NCBI GenBank assembly: GCA_030150965.1
Contig: JASLEW010000842.1
Span: forward strand, 1-11,362
Length of the DNA: 11,362 nt
Reading direction: 5' to 3'
Source: Thermoanaerobaculia bacterium
GTDB lineage: Bacteria; Acidobacteriota; Thermoanaerobaculia; Multivoradales; UBA5704
The number at the start of each line of letters is the position of its first letter. The stretch's first letter is position 1. Position numbers and translations under genes: made by a program. The notes beneath the pieces were generated by a model that saw only the letters and a program-made list of their open reading frames with translations, was not told the origin of the DNA and did no database searches. Below, in pieces: positions 1 to 6,328 of the stretch.

Positions 1-507
1 CCGCTGGCGCCGGCCGTGGCGCGGCATCGGCGGATTCGCCGGCGGCGCCGGCCGCGCCGGCGGCGGACGCGGGGGAGCGGCGAGCCGGTGGCGTGGCTGC
101 TCGGGGTGCTGCGGCTGCGCTGCCTCCAGTACCGGCGGGACCGCTGGCGGGTCCGGCGGCGGCAGGTGGAGCTCGACGGCGCGGCCGACGAGTCCGGCGG
201 GCGCGAGGCGGCGGAGCTGCGGGGCGCGCCCTTGCCGCGGGGAGTGGCGGCGGTGCTCACGGTCCCGGCCGACAACGAGCAGGTGGAGATGCACCACGAC
301 CTGCAGCGTCTGGCGCGCGGCCTGCCGGCCAAGTACCGGTTCCTCCTCACCGCCCGCTTCCAGCTCGGCATGGTGGACCGCGAGGTGGCCGCGGTCACCG
401 GCCTGGCGCCCGGCTCGGTGCGCAAGCTGACCCAGCGCGCCGTCGAGCAGGTGCGGACCGCGGCGGAGCGGGCCGAGCGGACGCCTGCAGGCGGCAGGAA
501 GAGGTGA
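1..507 (+). CDS. ECF-like RNA polymerase sigma factor, 5' end outside the window
   Basis: The frame is open from the first base, so the true start lies upstream; the GTG at 16 is probably internal. Two features fit a sigma-70 family protein of the ECF kind. A segment ending WLLGVLRLRCLQYRRDRW with a run of arginines resembles the end of region 2. The C-terminal part, about residues 95-150 of the visible protein, resembles region 4: an LP..YR.LL pattern, then a helix-turn-helix (VDREVAAVTGLAPGSVRKLTQR). Such proteins direct RNA polymerase to alternative promoters. The first visible residues are almost all arginine and proline, and the codons are extremely GC-rich, unlike the island genes further on. 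In this kind of genome such sigma genes often sit beside TPR proteins, which fits the remnant at about 1150-1647. The family call is fairly safe; its target genes cannot be told. Confidence 0.7.
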   Translation, partial: PLAPAVARHRRIRRRRRPRRRRTRGSGEPVAWLLGVLRLRCLQYRRDRWRVRRRQVELDGAADESGGREAAELRGAPLPRGVAAVLTVPADNEQVEMHHDLQRLARGLPAKYRFLLTARFQLGMVDREVAAVTGLAPGSVRKLTQRAVEQVRTAAERAERTPAGGRKR

Positions 508-559
508 CCGCCGCGATTCTGCTGGCGCAGCGGCGGGCGCCGGAGGTCAACCGAGGCCG

Positions 560-1141
560 GTGAAGCCCTCTCATCTGCGCGGTAGTAGGATCAGAAGCCG
601 GACGCGCTCCACCTATCTCCGCCAAGCGATCGGCATCGCGCTTCTTCTCTCAATGGCCGTCTCGCCGCCCATACACGGTGGCGCTCCGGCCAGTGATGGC
701 CGTGGGCCAGCCCCAACGGGCGCCAAGCCCGGTTTCTATGTTCAGTTCTCAATGTGTCATGCCTGCGCTTACAAGGGGTGGCAGGCGGAGGTCGCATCGG
801 CACTCGCAGGTTCAGGAGTGAAGGCGTCCGCCTGCGATGCCCCATCGTCTCACTACACGCCCCGGCAATATGCCAGCTTGAAAACACTTCGCCTCCGCCA
901 GCCTCAGCAGGAAGAAGAGTGGGACGTCAATGTATATGCTGGACCCATGGCTTCCCAGCGTTCGGCGGCGCAGCTGCGGTCTCGTATTCCATCTCTGCTG
1001 ACCGAAGTATTCGACAGGATCGACAAGCAGCATGAAGAAAGTGGGGATCATCCCCATCTCGTCCGCCGGCTCGAGAACTGCACCGGAAATCAGTGCGACA
1101 TCTATGGTTTCTTCCTTCAAATCGTGCGGGTGACACGCTAG
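560..1141 (+). CDS. Probable exported small protein with a SPOR-like repeat and several cysteines
   Basis: This is a 193-residue protein starting at GTG 560; no start has a clean ribosome-binding site (GGAGG lies 13 bases upstream, GAGG 3 bases upstream). A basic N-terminus is followed by a hydrophobic stretch (AIGIALLLSMAVSPP, about residues 24-38), which looks like a signal peptide or membrane anchor. The rest has the outline of a SPOR domain, a peptidoglycan-binding fold: GFYVQFS near residue 58, then about 70 residues later VYAGPMASQRSAAQLRSRI, matching the usual pattern of a YVQ strand and later a VGPF-x-s-x-x-A helix. Cysteines occur as CHAC, at ACDAPS and as CTGNQC, so disulphides are plausible outside the cytoplasm. 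G+C is visibly lower than in both neighbours. The SPOR assignment is from pattern only; an unrelated exported protein is possible. Confidence 0.5.
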   Translation: MKPSHLRGSRIRSRTRSTYLRQAIGIALLLSMAVSPPIHGGAPASDGRGPAPTGAKPGFYVQFSMCHACAYKGWQAEVASALAGSGVKASACDAPSSHYTPRQYASLKTLRLRQPQQEEEWDVNVYAGPMASQRSAAQLRSRIPSLLTEVFDRIDKQHEESGDHPHLVRRLENCTGNQCDIYGFFLQIVRVTR

Positions 1142-1647
1142 GCAGGAGCGTCGCCCGCGAAAAGTCCGGCGTGGCCTTCAACCTGGCGGTCAACCTCTGC
1201 CACCTGGGGAGCTTCGAGGAAGCCTACGGATACCTGTCCGCCGCGCGGGACCTCGCGCCCGGCCTGGCCGACGGCCTCGACGGCCTGCGCCTGGCCTGGC
1301 TCGGCGCGCGCGTGGACGCGGGCCTGGGGCGGAGCGAGGAGGCACGGGCGGGATTGGCCGAGGTGCGGGATCAGCTGGCCGCGAGGCGCGCCGCCCTAGA
1401 CGCGGCGGTCGCATCGCTGGAGACCGCGGTGATCGGCCTCGCGGCGGGCCGGACCGCCGAGGTCAGGACGCTGGCCGGGGAGATGGCCTGGATCTTCACT
1501 GCCGAGGGCATCGAGCCTGATACCCTCGCCGCCCTGCGCCTCTTCTGCGAGGCGGCCCGGCAGGAGACGGCGACCCCGGCGCAGGCCCATGCGCTCCTCG
1601 CGCGCCTCGAGCCGCGCGGGCCGCTGCGCTGGCTGGACCAGCGCTGA
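1093..1647 (+). pseudogene. 3' remnant of a TPR-type protein gene
   Basis: The open frame begins at a GTG (1093) inside the preceding gene, but family-like sequence starts only near 1150-1170 (GVAFNLAVNLCHLGSFEEAYGYL). What follows is alanine- and leucine-rich helical sequence of TPR type, including LGRSEEARAGLAEVRDQL, AALDAAVASLETAVIGL and GRTAEVRTLAGEMAWIF, ending in a stretch rich in ALRLFCEAARQETAT. From memory this matches the C-terminal third of large TPR or zinc-finger-plus-TPR proteins found near sigma factors in Acidobacteriota. The N-terminal part is missing, and there is no ribosome-binding site before any in-frame start (for example GTG 1171). I read it as a gene cut off when the lower-G+C segment upstream arrived. 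It could still be translated as a short protein. Codon use (CGC/CGG arginine, GCC/GCG alanine) matches the flank, not the island. Confidence 0.55.
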
Positions 1648-1732
1648 GCCGCGGCAGCCCGGTGCGGCGGCCAGCCCGGGCGCCGCCTCCCTTGGTCCCC
1701 GCCGCTACCCAGGGCCGCTCTGCCTTCCGTGC

Positions 1733-1751
1733 TATATTTAGGGTGTCCCTA
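1733..1751 (+). promoter_or_regulatory. Candidate promoter and operator of the methyltransferase-nuclease-Vsr operon
   Basis: The 103-base gap 1648-1750 is GC-rich until TATATT at 1733-1738, a good -10 match and the only AT-rich spot there. No clear -35 box is visible. It is followed at once by TAGGGTGTCCCTA (1739-1751), a perfect 5-base inverted repeat around TGT whose last base is the A of the ATG. A start site near 1745 would leave almost no leader, and there is no Shine-Dalgarno sequence before ATG 1751, so translation may be nearly leaderless. The dyad over the transcription start is a natural place for a repressor or for autoregulation by the methyltransferase. AGGGTGTCC recurs before the sigma-like gene (6270-6278). 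Confidence 0.45.
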
Positions 1752-3040
1752 TGGGCCGGAAAGACAGCCGAGAACAGCCTCCGAGCACGCAGCACGCCCG
1801 CGAGGTCTGGTCGTTTTTCACCGGCGCAATGGGTTTGGACCTCGGCCTTGAAGCCGTAGGCCTGACGCCCACCCTCGCCGTTGAGCTGGACCCTGTCTGC
1901 TGCAGCACCATACGCGCAAACCGCCCTTCGCTGAAGCTCCTCGAAACCAGCGTCCAGGGGCTGACCGGTGCCAAGCTGCGCCGCATACGCCGGCCGGGGC
2001 CGGACGGTGTCTATCTGATGGCGGGCGGGCCGCCCTGCCAGAGCTTCTCGTCCGGCGGCCGCCGGGCCGCCCTCTCCGACCCGCGCGGCAACCTGATCTA
2101 CGAGTACCTGCGTTTGGTGGGTGAGGTGCGGCCCCGCTACTTCATCCTGGAGAACGTCGCCAACATTGTGACTGCCGCTGTGCGCCACCGGCCGATCGCC
2201 CTGCGGCCGGGCCAGCACTGGAGCCTCAAGCGCTACTCCGCGGACGGCACTTCGGCAGGCGGCTTCACGCTCGACGCCGACGAGCTCTCGGGGACGGCCA
2301 TCCAGCAGCTGCTCGACGACATCGAGGTCCGCCTCGGCTACGACTTCGCCTTCGGCATCCTTGATGCGGCTGAACACGGCAGCCCGCAGCACCGGCTCCG
2401 CTTCGTCCTCTACGGCAGCCGAGAGGGCCCGCCCCCGCCGCTGCCGGCCTCCACGCACGGCCCAGGGCTGCTGCCGTTCCGCACTGTCCGGGACGCGCTC
2501 TCCGGGCTGGAAGGCCCTCCGGGGCCTCATTCCGAGTACACGCCGGAGGTCCGGCGGTTGTTCCAGCTGGTGCCGCCCGGCGGCAACTGGCGCGCCCTGC
2601 CGGAGGGCCTCAAGCGCGAGGCCCTGGGCGGCGCCTGGGAGGCCGGCGGCGGCAAGACCGGCTTCTTCCGCCGCCTCAGCTGGGACGCCCCGAGCCCGAC
2701 GGTCACCGGCAGGGCCAACCGCAAGGCCAGCGGCCTGTGCCACCCCACCGCCGACCGGCCGCTCTCGGTGCGCGAATGCGCAGCGCTGCAAGGCTTCCCT
2801 GCCTCCTGGCTGTTCACCGGGGCGATGAACCGCCAGTACCTGCAGATCGGCAACGCCGTGCCGGTCGAGCTCGGACGGGCCGCCGCCCAGCCGTTCGCCT
2901 GCCCTGCCGCGGCCCGCCCGGCGTCCTCCCCTGACCGTAACGCCATGCTGAAGGCCGCGCTCCACAAGCTCCGGAGTGCGGCGCGCAACAAGAAGGTGCG
3001 CGCGGAGCAGCTGAGCCTTGCCGAGGCGCTGGCAGGATGA
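1751..3040 (+). CDS. C5-cytosine DNA methyltransferase (first of two)
   Basis: This 429-residue enzyme transfers a methyl group from S-adenosylmethionine to carbon 5 of cytosine in DNA. The motifs are in the standard order. Motif I is FTGAMGLD (23-30, SAM binding), motif IV is GGPPCQSFS (92-100, nucleophile Cys96), motif VI is ENV (134-136) and motif VIII is QHRLR (213-217). Motifs IX and X are RPLSVRECAALQGFP (336-350) and QIGNAVPVEL (365-374). The target-recognition region lies between about 225 and 335 and contains VPPGGNWRALP and GGKTGFFRRLSW, closely echoed in the second methyltransferase at 4806. Motif I lacks the second glycine of the usual FxGxG, as does the paralogue. ATG 1751 is the only sensible start. 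The stop overlaps the next gene by ATGA, so the two are probably translationally coupled. It should protect host DNA from the nuclease encoded next. The target sequence cannot be read from the protein. Confidence 0.95.
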   Translation: MGRKDSREQPPSTQHAREVWSFFTGAMGLDLGLEAVGLTPTLAVELDPVCCSTIRANRPSLKLLETSVQGLTGAKLRRIRRPGPDGVYLMAGGPPCQSFSSGGRRAALSDPRGNLIYEYLRLVGEVRPRYFILENVANIVTAAVRHRPIALRPGQHWSLKRYSADGTSAGGFTLDADELSGTAIQQLLDDIEVRLGYDFAFGILDAAEHGSPQHRLRFVLYGSREGPPPPLPASTHGPGLLPFRTVRDALSGLEGPPGPHSEYTPEVRRLFQLVPPGGNWRALPEGLKREALGGAWEAGGGKTGFFRRLSWDAPSPTVTGRANRKASGLCHPTADRPLSVRECAALQGFPASWLFTGAMNRQYLQIGNAVPVELGRAAAQPFACPAAARPASSPDRNAMLKAALHKLRSAARNKKVRAEQLSLAEALAG

Positions 3041-4230
3041 GCGCGGGCGGCCCGCCACGGCTTGAGTTCGTCCCCGACAAGAACCCTGTCCACCGCATCG
3101 CGGAGCCGGTCCGCCAGCGCCTCGTGCGGGCGCAGCAGGAGCACATCTCGAAGCAGTTCCCGGATGCAAGGGACCTCCTCGCCTTCGTCCTGGACGAGCT
3201 GAAGCTGAGCGTTGCCGCACCGGCGGACCTCGGCGGGCAGCCGGTCGGAGCCCTTGCCGACCTTGATGCCTCCGCCCTCACCGGCTACCTCTGCCAGGTC
3301 TTCGAATCCTCTTCGGTCCCGGCGTCGGCCGCGCGCCTCCACGCGCTTGCCGCGGCCGAGCGGTTGTACCTGGTACGCGCCTTTGCCGACCCAACCAGGA
3401 CGGTCGTCCGCATTGCGGAGAAGGTTGCGCGGGTCGTGGCACAGTTCCCCCGCTCCGCGGCCGACATCGAGAGGGGGCGCAACCCGGGCGACGTCCTCGA
3501 CCCGTACATCCTGGCCGCGACGCGGGGCCTGCTGCACGGCGGCGGGCTCAAGCCAGCGGTCGCCACCACGGTGGCGCACAAGGCCCTGATGATCATCGAA
3601 GGCCTGCTCGGCCACCTCCACGAGGAGGTCATCGGTGAGATGCGCGGCAACCTGCGGGTCCCCGAACCACGTGGCGTGCATCAGGAGATGCTGGACCTGG
3701 AGACCAACCCCTTCCCGGGGGCCGACATCGTCCAGCCGCCGCACGGCCCCGGCGGCGCCCTCCGCTTCCACCAGGTCAAGAGCAAGACCGGCTCGGCCAA
3801 GGGAGGCGACGGGGCCCGCCTCGGCACGCAGCTCCAACGCCTCCGCGACTACTACGGCGGCGAGCTGTATTTCGACGCGCTGATCGGCAGCACCCTGAGC
3901 GGGCACCGTTCGCGGGCCGGCGTTGAGCGCACGGCGCCCAGCGTGACCTTCCTGGTGGGCGAGGCTGCCTTCCGCGAGCTGACCGGCAGCCGCGTCGGGG
4001 CGGAGCTGCTCCTGCGGGTCTATCAGGCGGCCTTTGCCAAGGTGGCGGAGCAGACCGGCTACCGCGTGGAGGCGATGACCGAGGTGATCGTCACCGCCTT
4101 CGAGAAGCGCGCGGCGCACGAAGGCGAGACCATCATGGAGTCCGTCCTCGCCGCCGCCGTGCGCGGCAGGCCGGAGGACCAGGACAGCCGGCTGCAGAAA
4201 GCCAGGGCGGGGCGGCGGCTTCTGCGGTGA
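3037..4230 (+). CDS. Probable restriction endonuclease, PD-(D/E)XK type with QxK signature
   Basis: I do not recognise this 397-residue protein as a named family. The first 210 residues look helical and have no obvious motif. The middle carries a candidate nuclease core: NPFPGADIV (about 224-232, Asp230), then a strand ending FHQVKSKTG (244-252, Gln246 and Lys248), followed by a helix with conserved-looking polar residues (GTQLQRLRDYYGGELYFDALIG). An Asp, then about 15 residues, then Q-x-K is the Mrr-like variant of the PD-(D/E)XK active site. Position supports the reading: it overlaps the methyltransferase stop by ATGA and the Vsr start by GTGA, exactly where a restriction enzyme would be in a methyltransferase-R-Vsr operon. 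No ATPase or methyltransferase motif is present. Nuclease function is inferred from motif and context; a specificity or accessory subunit is the main alternative. Confidence 0.65.
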   Translation: MSAGGPPRLEFVPDKNPVHRIAEPVRQRLVRAQQEHISKQFPDARDLLAFVLDELKLSVAAPADLGGQPVGALADLDASALTGYLCQVFESSSVPASAARLHALAAAERLYLVRAFADPTRTVVRIAEKVARVVAQFPRSAADIERGRNPGDVLDPYILAATRGLLHGGGLKPAVATTVAHKALMIIEGLLGHLHEEVIGEMRGNLRVPEPRGVHQEMLDLETNPFPGADIVQPPHGPGGALRFHQVKSKTGSAKGGDGARLGTQLQRLRDYYGGELYFDALIGSTLSGHRSRAGVERTAPSVTFLVGEAAFRELTGSRVGAELLLRVYQAAFAKVAEQTGYRVEAMTEVIVTAFEKRAAHEGETIMESVLAAAVRGRPEDQDSRLQKARAGRRLLR

Positions 4231-4670
4231 CCGACACCGTCGCACCCGAGGTGCGCAGCCGCATGATGAGCCGCATCCGTGGCAAGGACACGGCGCCGGA
4301 GCGGGCCGTGCGCTCGTTCCTGCACCGCGAAGGACTGCGCTTCCGGCTCCACGCCAGGGGCATCCCTGGGACCCCGGACATCGTCCTGCCGCGCTACCGC
4401 ACGGCCGTCTTCGTGCACGGCTGCTTCTGGCACCAGCACCCCGGCTGCAAGCACCACGGAGTGCCGGCAGCCAACAGCCCCTACTGGCAGGCCAAGTTCG
4501 CGCGCACCGCGGAGAGGGATGCGCGCAAGGTGCGGGAGCTTGAAGCCTTAGGCTGGACTGTGCGGGTGGTGTGGGAATGCGAGGCCGACCGCGTACACCT
4601 GGAGGCCCTCCTCTCCTCCTTGCCGGGCTGGCCGCCACCGGACACCGGGCGTGGCCGGCGCAGCTGTTAG
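4227..4670 (+). CDS. vsr: Very short patch repair (Vsr) mismatch endonuclease
   Basis: Vsr nicks DNA 5' of the thymine in T:G mismatches that arise when 5-methylcytosine deaminates, limiting the mutations caused by the partner methyltransferase. The 147-residue length is normal for the family. The match to E. coli Vsr is close enough that residue numbers nearly coincide: Glu25, Asp51 (TPDIVLP), His64, His69 and the intercalating Phe67-Trp68 all lie in or before VFVHGCFWHQHPGCKHH. Zinc ligands are Cys66, His71, Cys74 and Cys118. Trp87 probably matches the third wedge residue. The catalytic set therefore appears intact. GTG 4227 overlaps the previous stop as GTGA, with no strong ribosome-binding site, so it is likely translated by coupling. 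An in-frame ATG at 4263 would delete part of the conserved N-terminus and is less likely. Confidence 0.95.
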   Translation: MTDTVAPEVRSRMMSRIRGKDTAPERAVRSFLHREGLRFRLHARGIPGTPDIVLPRYRTAVFVHGCFWHQHPGCKHHGVPAANSPYWQAKFARTAERDARKVRELEALGWTVRVVWECEADRVHLEALLSSLPGWPPPDTGRGRRSC

Positions 4671-4792
4671 CGGCAGGTTGGCCGTGGTTAGCCGGGCCGC
4701 CTCCCACCCGGGTGCATCCGAGCGGTGGCCGGGCGCGGGCAGAGCTGATGGCGCGCGCGGGGCCGTGGCCGCTGCTGCGTGCAACCCTCTGC
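4671..4792 (+). other. Short intergenic region after vsr
   Basis: This GC-rich spacer holds no convincing gene. CCGGG (4692-4696) and CCCGG (4707-4711) could pair around a 10-base loop, but no T tract follows, so it is a weak terminator candidate at best. GTTAGC occurs twice, near 4670 and 4688. An in-frame GTG at 4779 could add nine residues to the next methyltransferase, but it lies upstream of the candidate promoter. Confidence 0.3.
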
Positions 4793-4805
4793 TAGGCTAG
4801 GGCCG
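4793..4805 (+). promoter_or_regulatory. Candidate near-leaderless promoter of the second methyltransferase
   Basis: TAGGCT (4793-4798) fits the TAnnnT -10 pattern common in GC-rich bacteria. It is followed by AGGG (4799-4802) and, three bases later, ATG 4806. A transcript starting here would have essentially no leader, which agrees with the absence of a Shine-Dalgarno sequence. The hexamer-plus-AGGG layout matches the region before the first methyltransferase (1733-1743) and the region before the sigma-like gene (6264-6273). CTAGG appears three times between 4792 and about 4812. No -35 box is clear. Confidence 0.4.
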
Positions 4806-6224
4806 ATGACTAGGAGCGGCGCAAGGGCCGGAGGGGTGCGCTCAGCCCCCCTCCCTGTGATTTCCCTTTTCTCCGGCGGCCTCGGCCTCGACCTGGGGCT
4901 AGAGCGTGCCGGCTTCAAGACAGTCCTCGCTCTCGACAGCAACCCCGAGGCGGTGGCGACGATCCGGCGGAACCGCCCCAACCTGCCCGTGATCTCCTGT
5001 GCGATCGAGGACATCCCGACCGCTGAGATCCTCGAGGCGGCTGGCCTCAAGCCAGGGGGCCCGCTACTCATCAGCGGGGGGCCTTGCTGCCAAGCCTTCA
5101 GCACCGCCGGCCAACGGGGCTCGCTGGACGACCCCCGTGGCCTGATGTTCCGCGAGTTCCTGCGCGTCGTGAGGGAAGCACGGCCGAGCCTTTTCGTGAT
5201 GGAGAACGTCCGCGGGATCCTCTCCGCAGCCGTGCGCCACCGGCGCCTGGCCGAGCGTGGGCCGGGCCACCCGCCGCTGGCTCCTGAGGAGGAGCTGGGC
5301 TCCGCCCTGGCAAGGGTACTCAAAGAGTTCTCCTCCTTGGACTATTACACGCTCTTCGGCCTGGTTAATGCAGCCGACTTCGGTGTCCCTCAGACCCGGG
5401 AGCGGGTGCTCTTCATCGGGTCGAGGGACGGCCACCCGCTTGCAATGCCAGCCCCGACGCATTCCCGCGGTGGACGGCCGCAGCCATGGGTCACCCTGGG
5501 GGAGGCGCTCCGTGACTTGCAAGAGCCTGCGCCAGCCTTCCGGCGGTTCTCCCCGGCAAAGGAGGAGATCCTGCGGCATGTCCCGCCAGGCGGCAATTGG
5601 CGCAACCTGCCCGAGGACCTGCAAGAGCGCGCCCTCGGCGGTGCGTTCACCTCCTGGGGCGGCCGAACCGGGTTCTACCGGCGCCTGTCCTGGGAGCGGC
5701 CTGCGCCCGCGCTGACCACCAGGCCCGACAGCAAAGCGACGATGGCCTGCCACCCGACCGAGCTGAGGCCGCTCTCCGTCGGGGAGTACGCGCGCCTTCA
5801 ACAGTTCCCGGCCGACTGGGTGTTTGCCGGCAGCACAGCGCAGCAGTACCGCCTCGCCGGCAACGCGGTCCCGCTCGGCTTGGCCGAGGCCGTCGGCCGG
5901 GCACTCCTTGCGGTGCTGAGGCTGCCGCGGCAGCGGGCGCTGAAGGGGACTGTCCGCTGCTGGGACCGTGGGCTGGCCGAGCGGCTGGACCGCCTTCCAA
6001 AGACCGTGCTGAACCCACCCCGCATGCGGAAAGTAAGAAGTACCGAGGCCCTCCGCCAATGGCTCGGTGCCGGCAGACGGCGCAAGCTGGGGGCAGTGCT
6101 CCCGCCGGCGCCAGGCGGCCTGGCCCCGGCCGGTTGTGAGATGACAAGGCGCCCGAAGGCCTCCGACAGTCCCACAGGCCAGATGGGCGCTGCAGCCGCC
6201 GCTGCCCGCAGGCCCGGTTGCTAG
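4806..6224 (+). CDS. C5-cytosine DNA methyltransferase (second), variant PCCQ catalytic motif
   Basis: This is a 472-residue enzyme from ATG 4806. Motif I is LFSGGLGLDL (21-30), motif IV is GGPCCQAFS (91-99), motif VI is ENV (133-135), motif VIII is QTRER (196-200), and motifs IX and X are RPLSVGEYARLQQFP (321-335) and LAGNAVPLGL (350-359). The nucleophile should be Cys95, the cysteine before Gln96. The residue before it is Cys94, where nearly all family members have proline. The region VPPGGNWRNLP...GGRTGFYRRLSW...CHPTELRPLSV (about 259-326) parallels the first methyltransferase, so the two are paralogues and may read related or complementary half-sites. After motif X there is a basic tail of about 110 residues (RMRKVRSTEALRQWL, then low-complexity Ala/Pro/Gly) of unknown role. 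ATG 4806 is preferred over GTG 4779 because a promoter-like element lies between them. Confidence 0.93.
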   Translation: MTRSGARAGGVRSAPLPVISLFSGGLGLDLGLERAGFKTVLALDSNPEAVATIRRNRPNLPVISCAIEDIPTAEILEAAGLKPGGPLLISGGPCCQAFSTAGQRGSLDDPRGLMFREFLRVVREARPSLFVMENVRGILSAAVRHRRLAERGPGHPPLAPEEELGSALARVLKEFSSLDYYTLFGLVNAADFGVPQTRERVLFIGSRDGHPLAMPAPTHSRGGRPQPWVTLGEALRDLQEPAPAFRRFSPAKEEILRHVPPGGNWRNLPEDLQERALGGAFTSWGGRTGFYRRLSWERPAPALTTRPDSKATMACHPTELRPLSVGEYARLQQFPADWVFAGSTAQQYRLAGNAVPLGLAEAVGRALLAVLRLPRQRALKGTVRCWDRGLAERLDRLPKTVLNPPRMRKVRSTEALRQWLGAGRRRKLGAVLPPAPGGLAPAGCEMTRRPKASDSPTGQMGAAAAAARRPGC

Positions 6225-6241
6225 GCCCAAGGGGCCATGCA
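6219..6241 (+). terminator. GC hairpin at the stop codon of the second methyltransferase
   Basis: GGCCC (6224-6228) and GGGCC (6232-6236) form a perfect 5-base stem around AAG. Beyond a 2x2 mismatch, TGC (6219-6221) pairs with GCA (6239-6241). The stop codon TAG is inside the left arm. There is no downstream T tract, so intrinsic termination is uncertain; the structure may instead mark the end of the message. Confidence 0.3.
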
Positions 6242-6263
6242 ACCGGCGCGCAGCCCCCTCCTC

Positions 6264-6289
6264 TGTAACAGGGTGTCCTCTCTCCCTGT
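6264..6289 (+). promoter_or_regulatory. Candidate promoter and operator of the sigma-ParB-SNF2 operon
   Basis: TGTAAC (6264-6269) is a moderate -10 match. It is followed directly by AGGGTGTCC (6270-6278), the same 9-mer that follows the -10-like box of the first methyltransferase gene. ACAGGG (6268-6273) and CCCTGT (6284-6289) form a perfect 6-base inverted repeat with a 10-base spacer. Together this looks like a regulated promoter with an operator over the start site. No -35 box is clear, so the promoter call rests mainly on position and on the shared element. Confidence 0.4.
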
Positions 6290-6313
6290 GGCGCCCGCCC
6301 TTTTGAGGCGCCC
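6290..6313 (+). repeat. GGCGCCC repeat pair able to form a hairpin next to the ribosome-binding site
   Basis: GGCGCCC occurs at 6290-6296 and 6307-6313. Because GGCGCC is self-complementary, the two copies can pair into a 6-base GC stem with an 11-base loop (CGCCCTTTTGA). The right arm ends immediately before the Shine-Dalgarno AGGAGG at 6314, so folding could affect ribosome access to the sigma-like gene. A role is inferred only. Confidence 0.35.
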
Positions 6314-6319
6314 AGGAGG
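6314..6319 (+). promoter_or_regulatory. Ribosome-binding site that sets the TTG start of the sigma-like gene
   Basis: A perfect AGGAGG stands 9 bases before TTG 6329. The next in-frame ATG (6416) has no such site and would remove the start of the protein. The same 9-base spacing is found before the ParB-like gene, which supports TTG as the real start. Confidence 0.7.
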
Positions 6320-6328
6320 GGGAAGCCC

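Noticed and set aside
1496..4707. Very long open frames on the minus strand (to about 726 codons) opposite the methyltransferase operon
   Set aside because: They are antisense shadows produced by high-GC codon bias; their products are arginine-, alanine- and proline-rich with no family motifs, while the plus strand carries full motif sets.
4779..4805. GTG 4779 as the start of the second methyltransferase
   Set aside because: It lies upstream of the -10-like TAGGCT, and the added nine residues are not part of any conserved motif.
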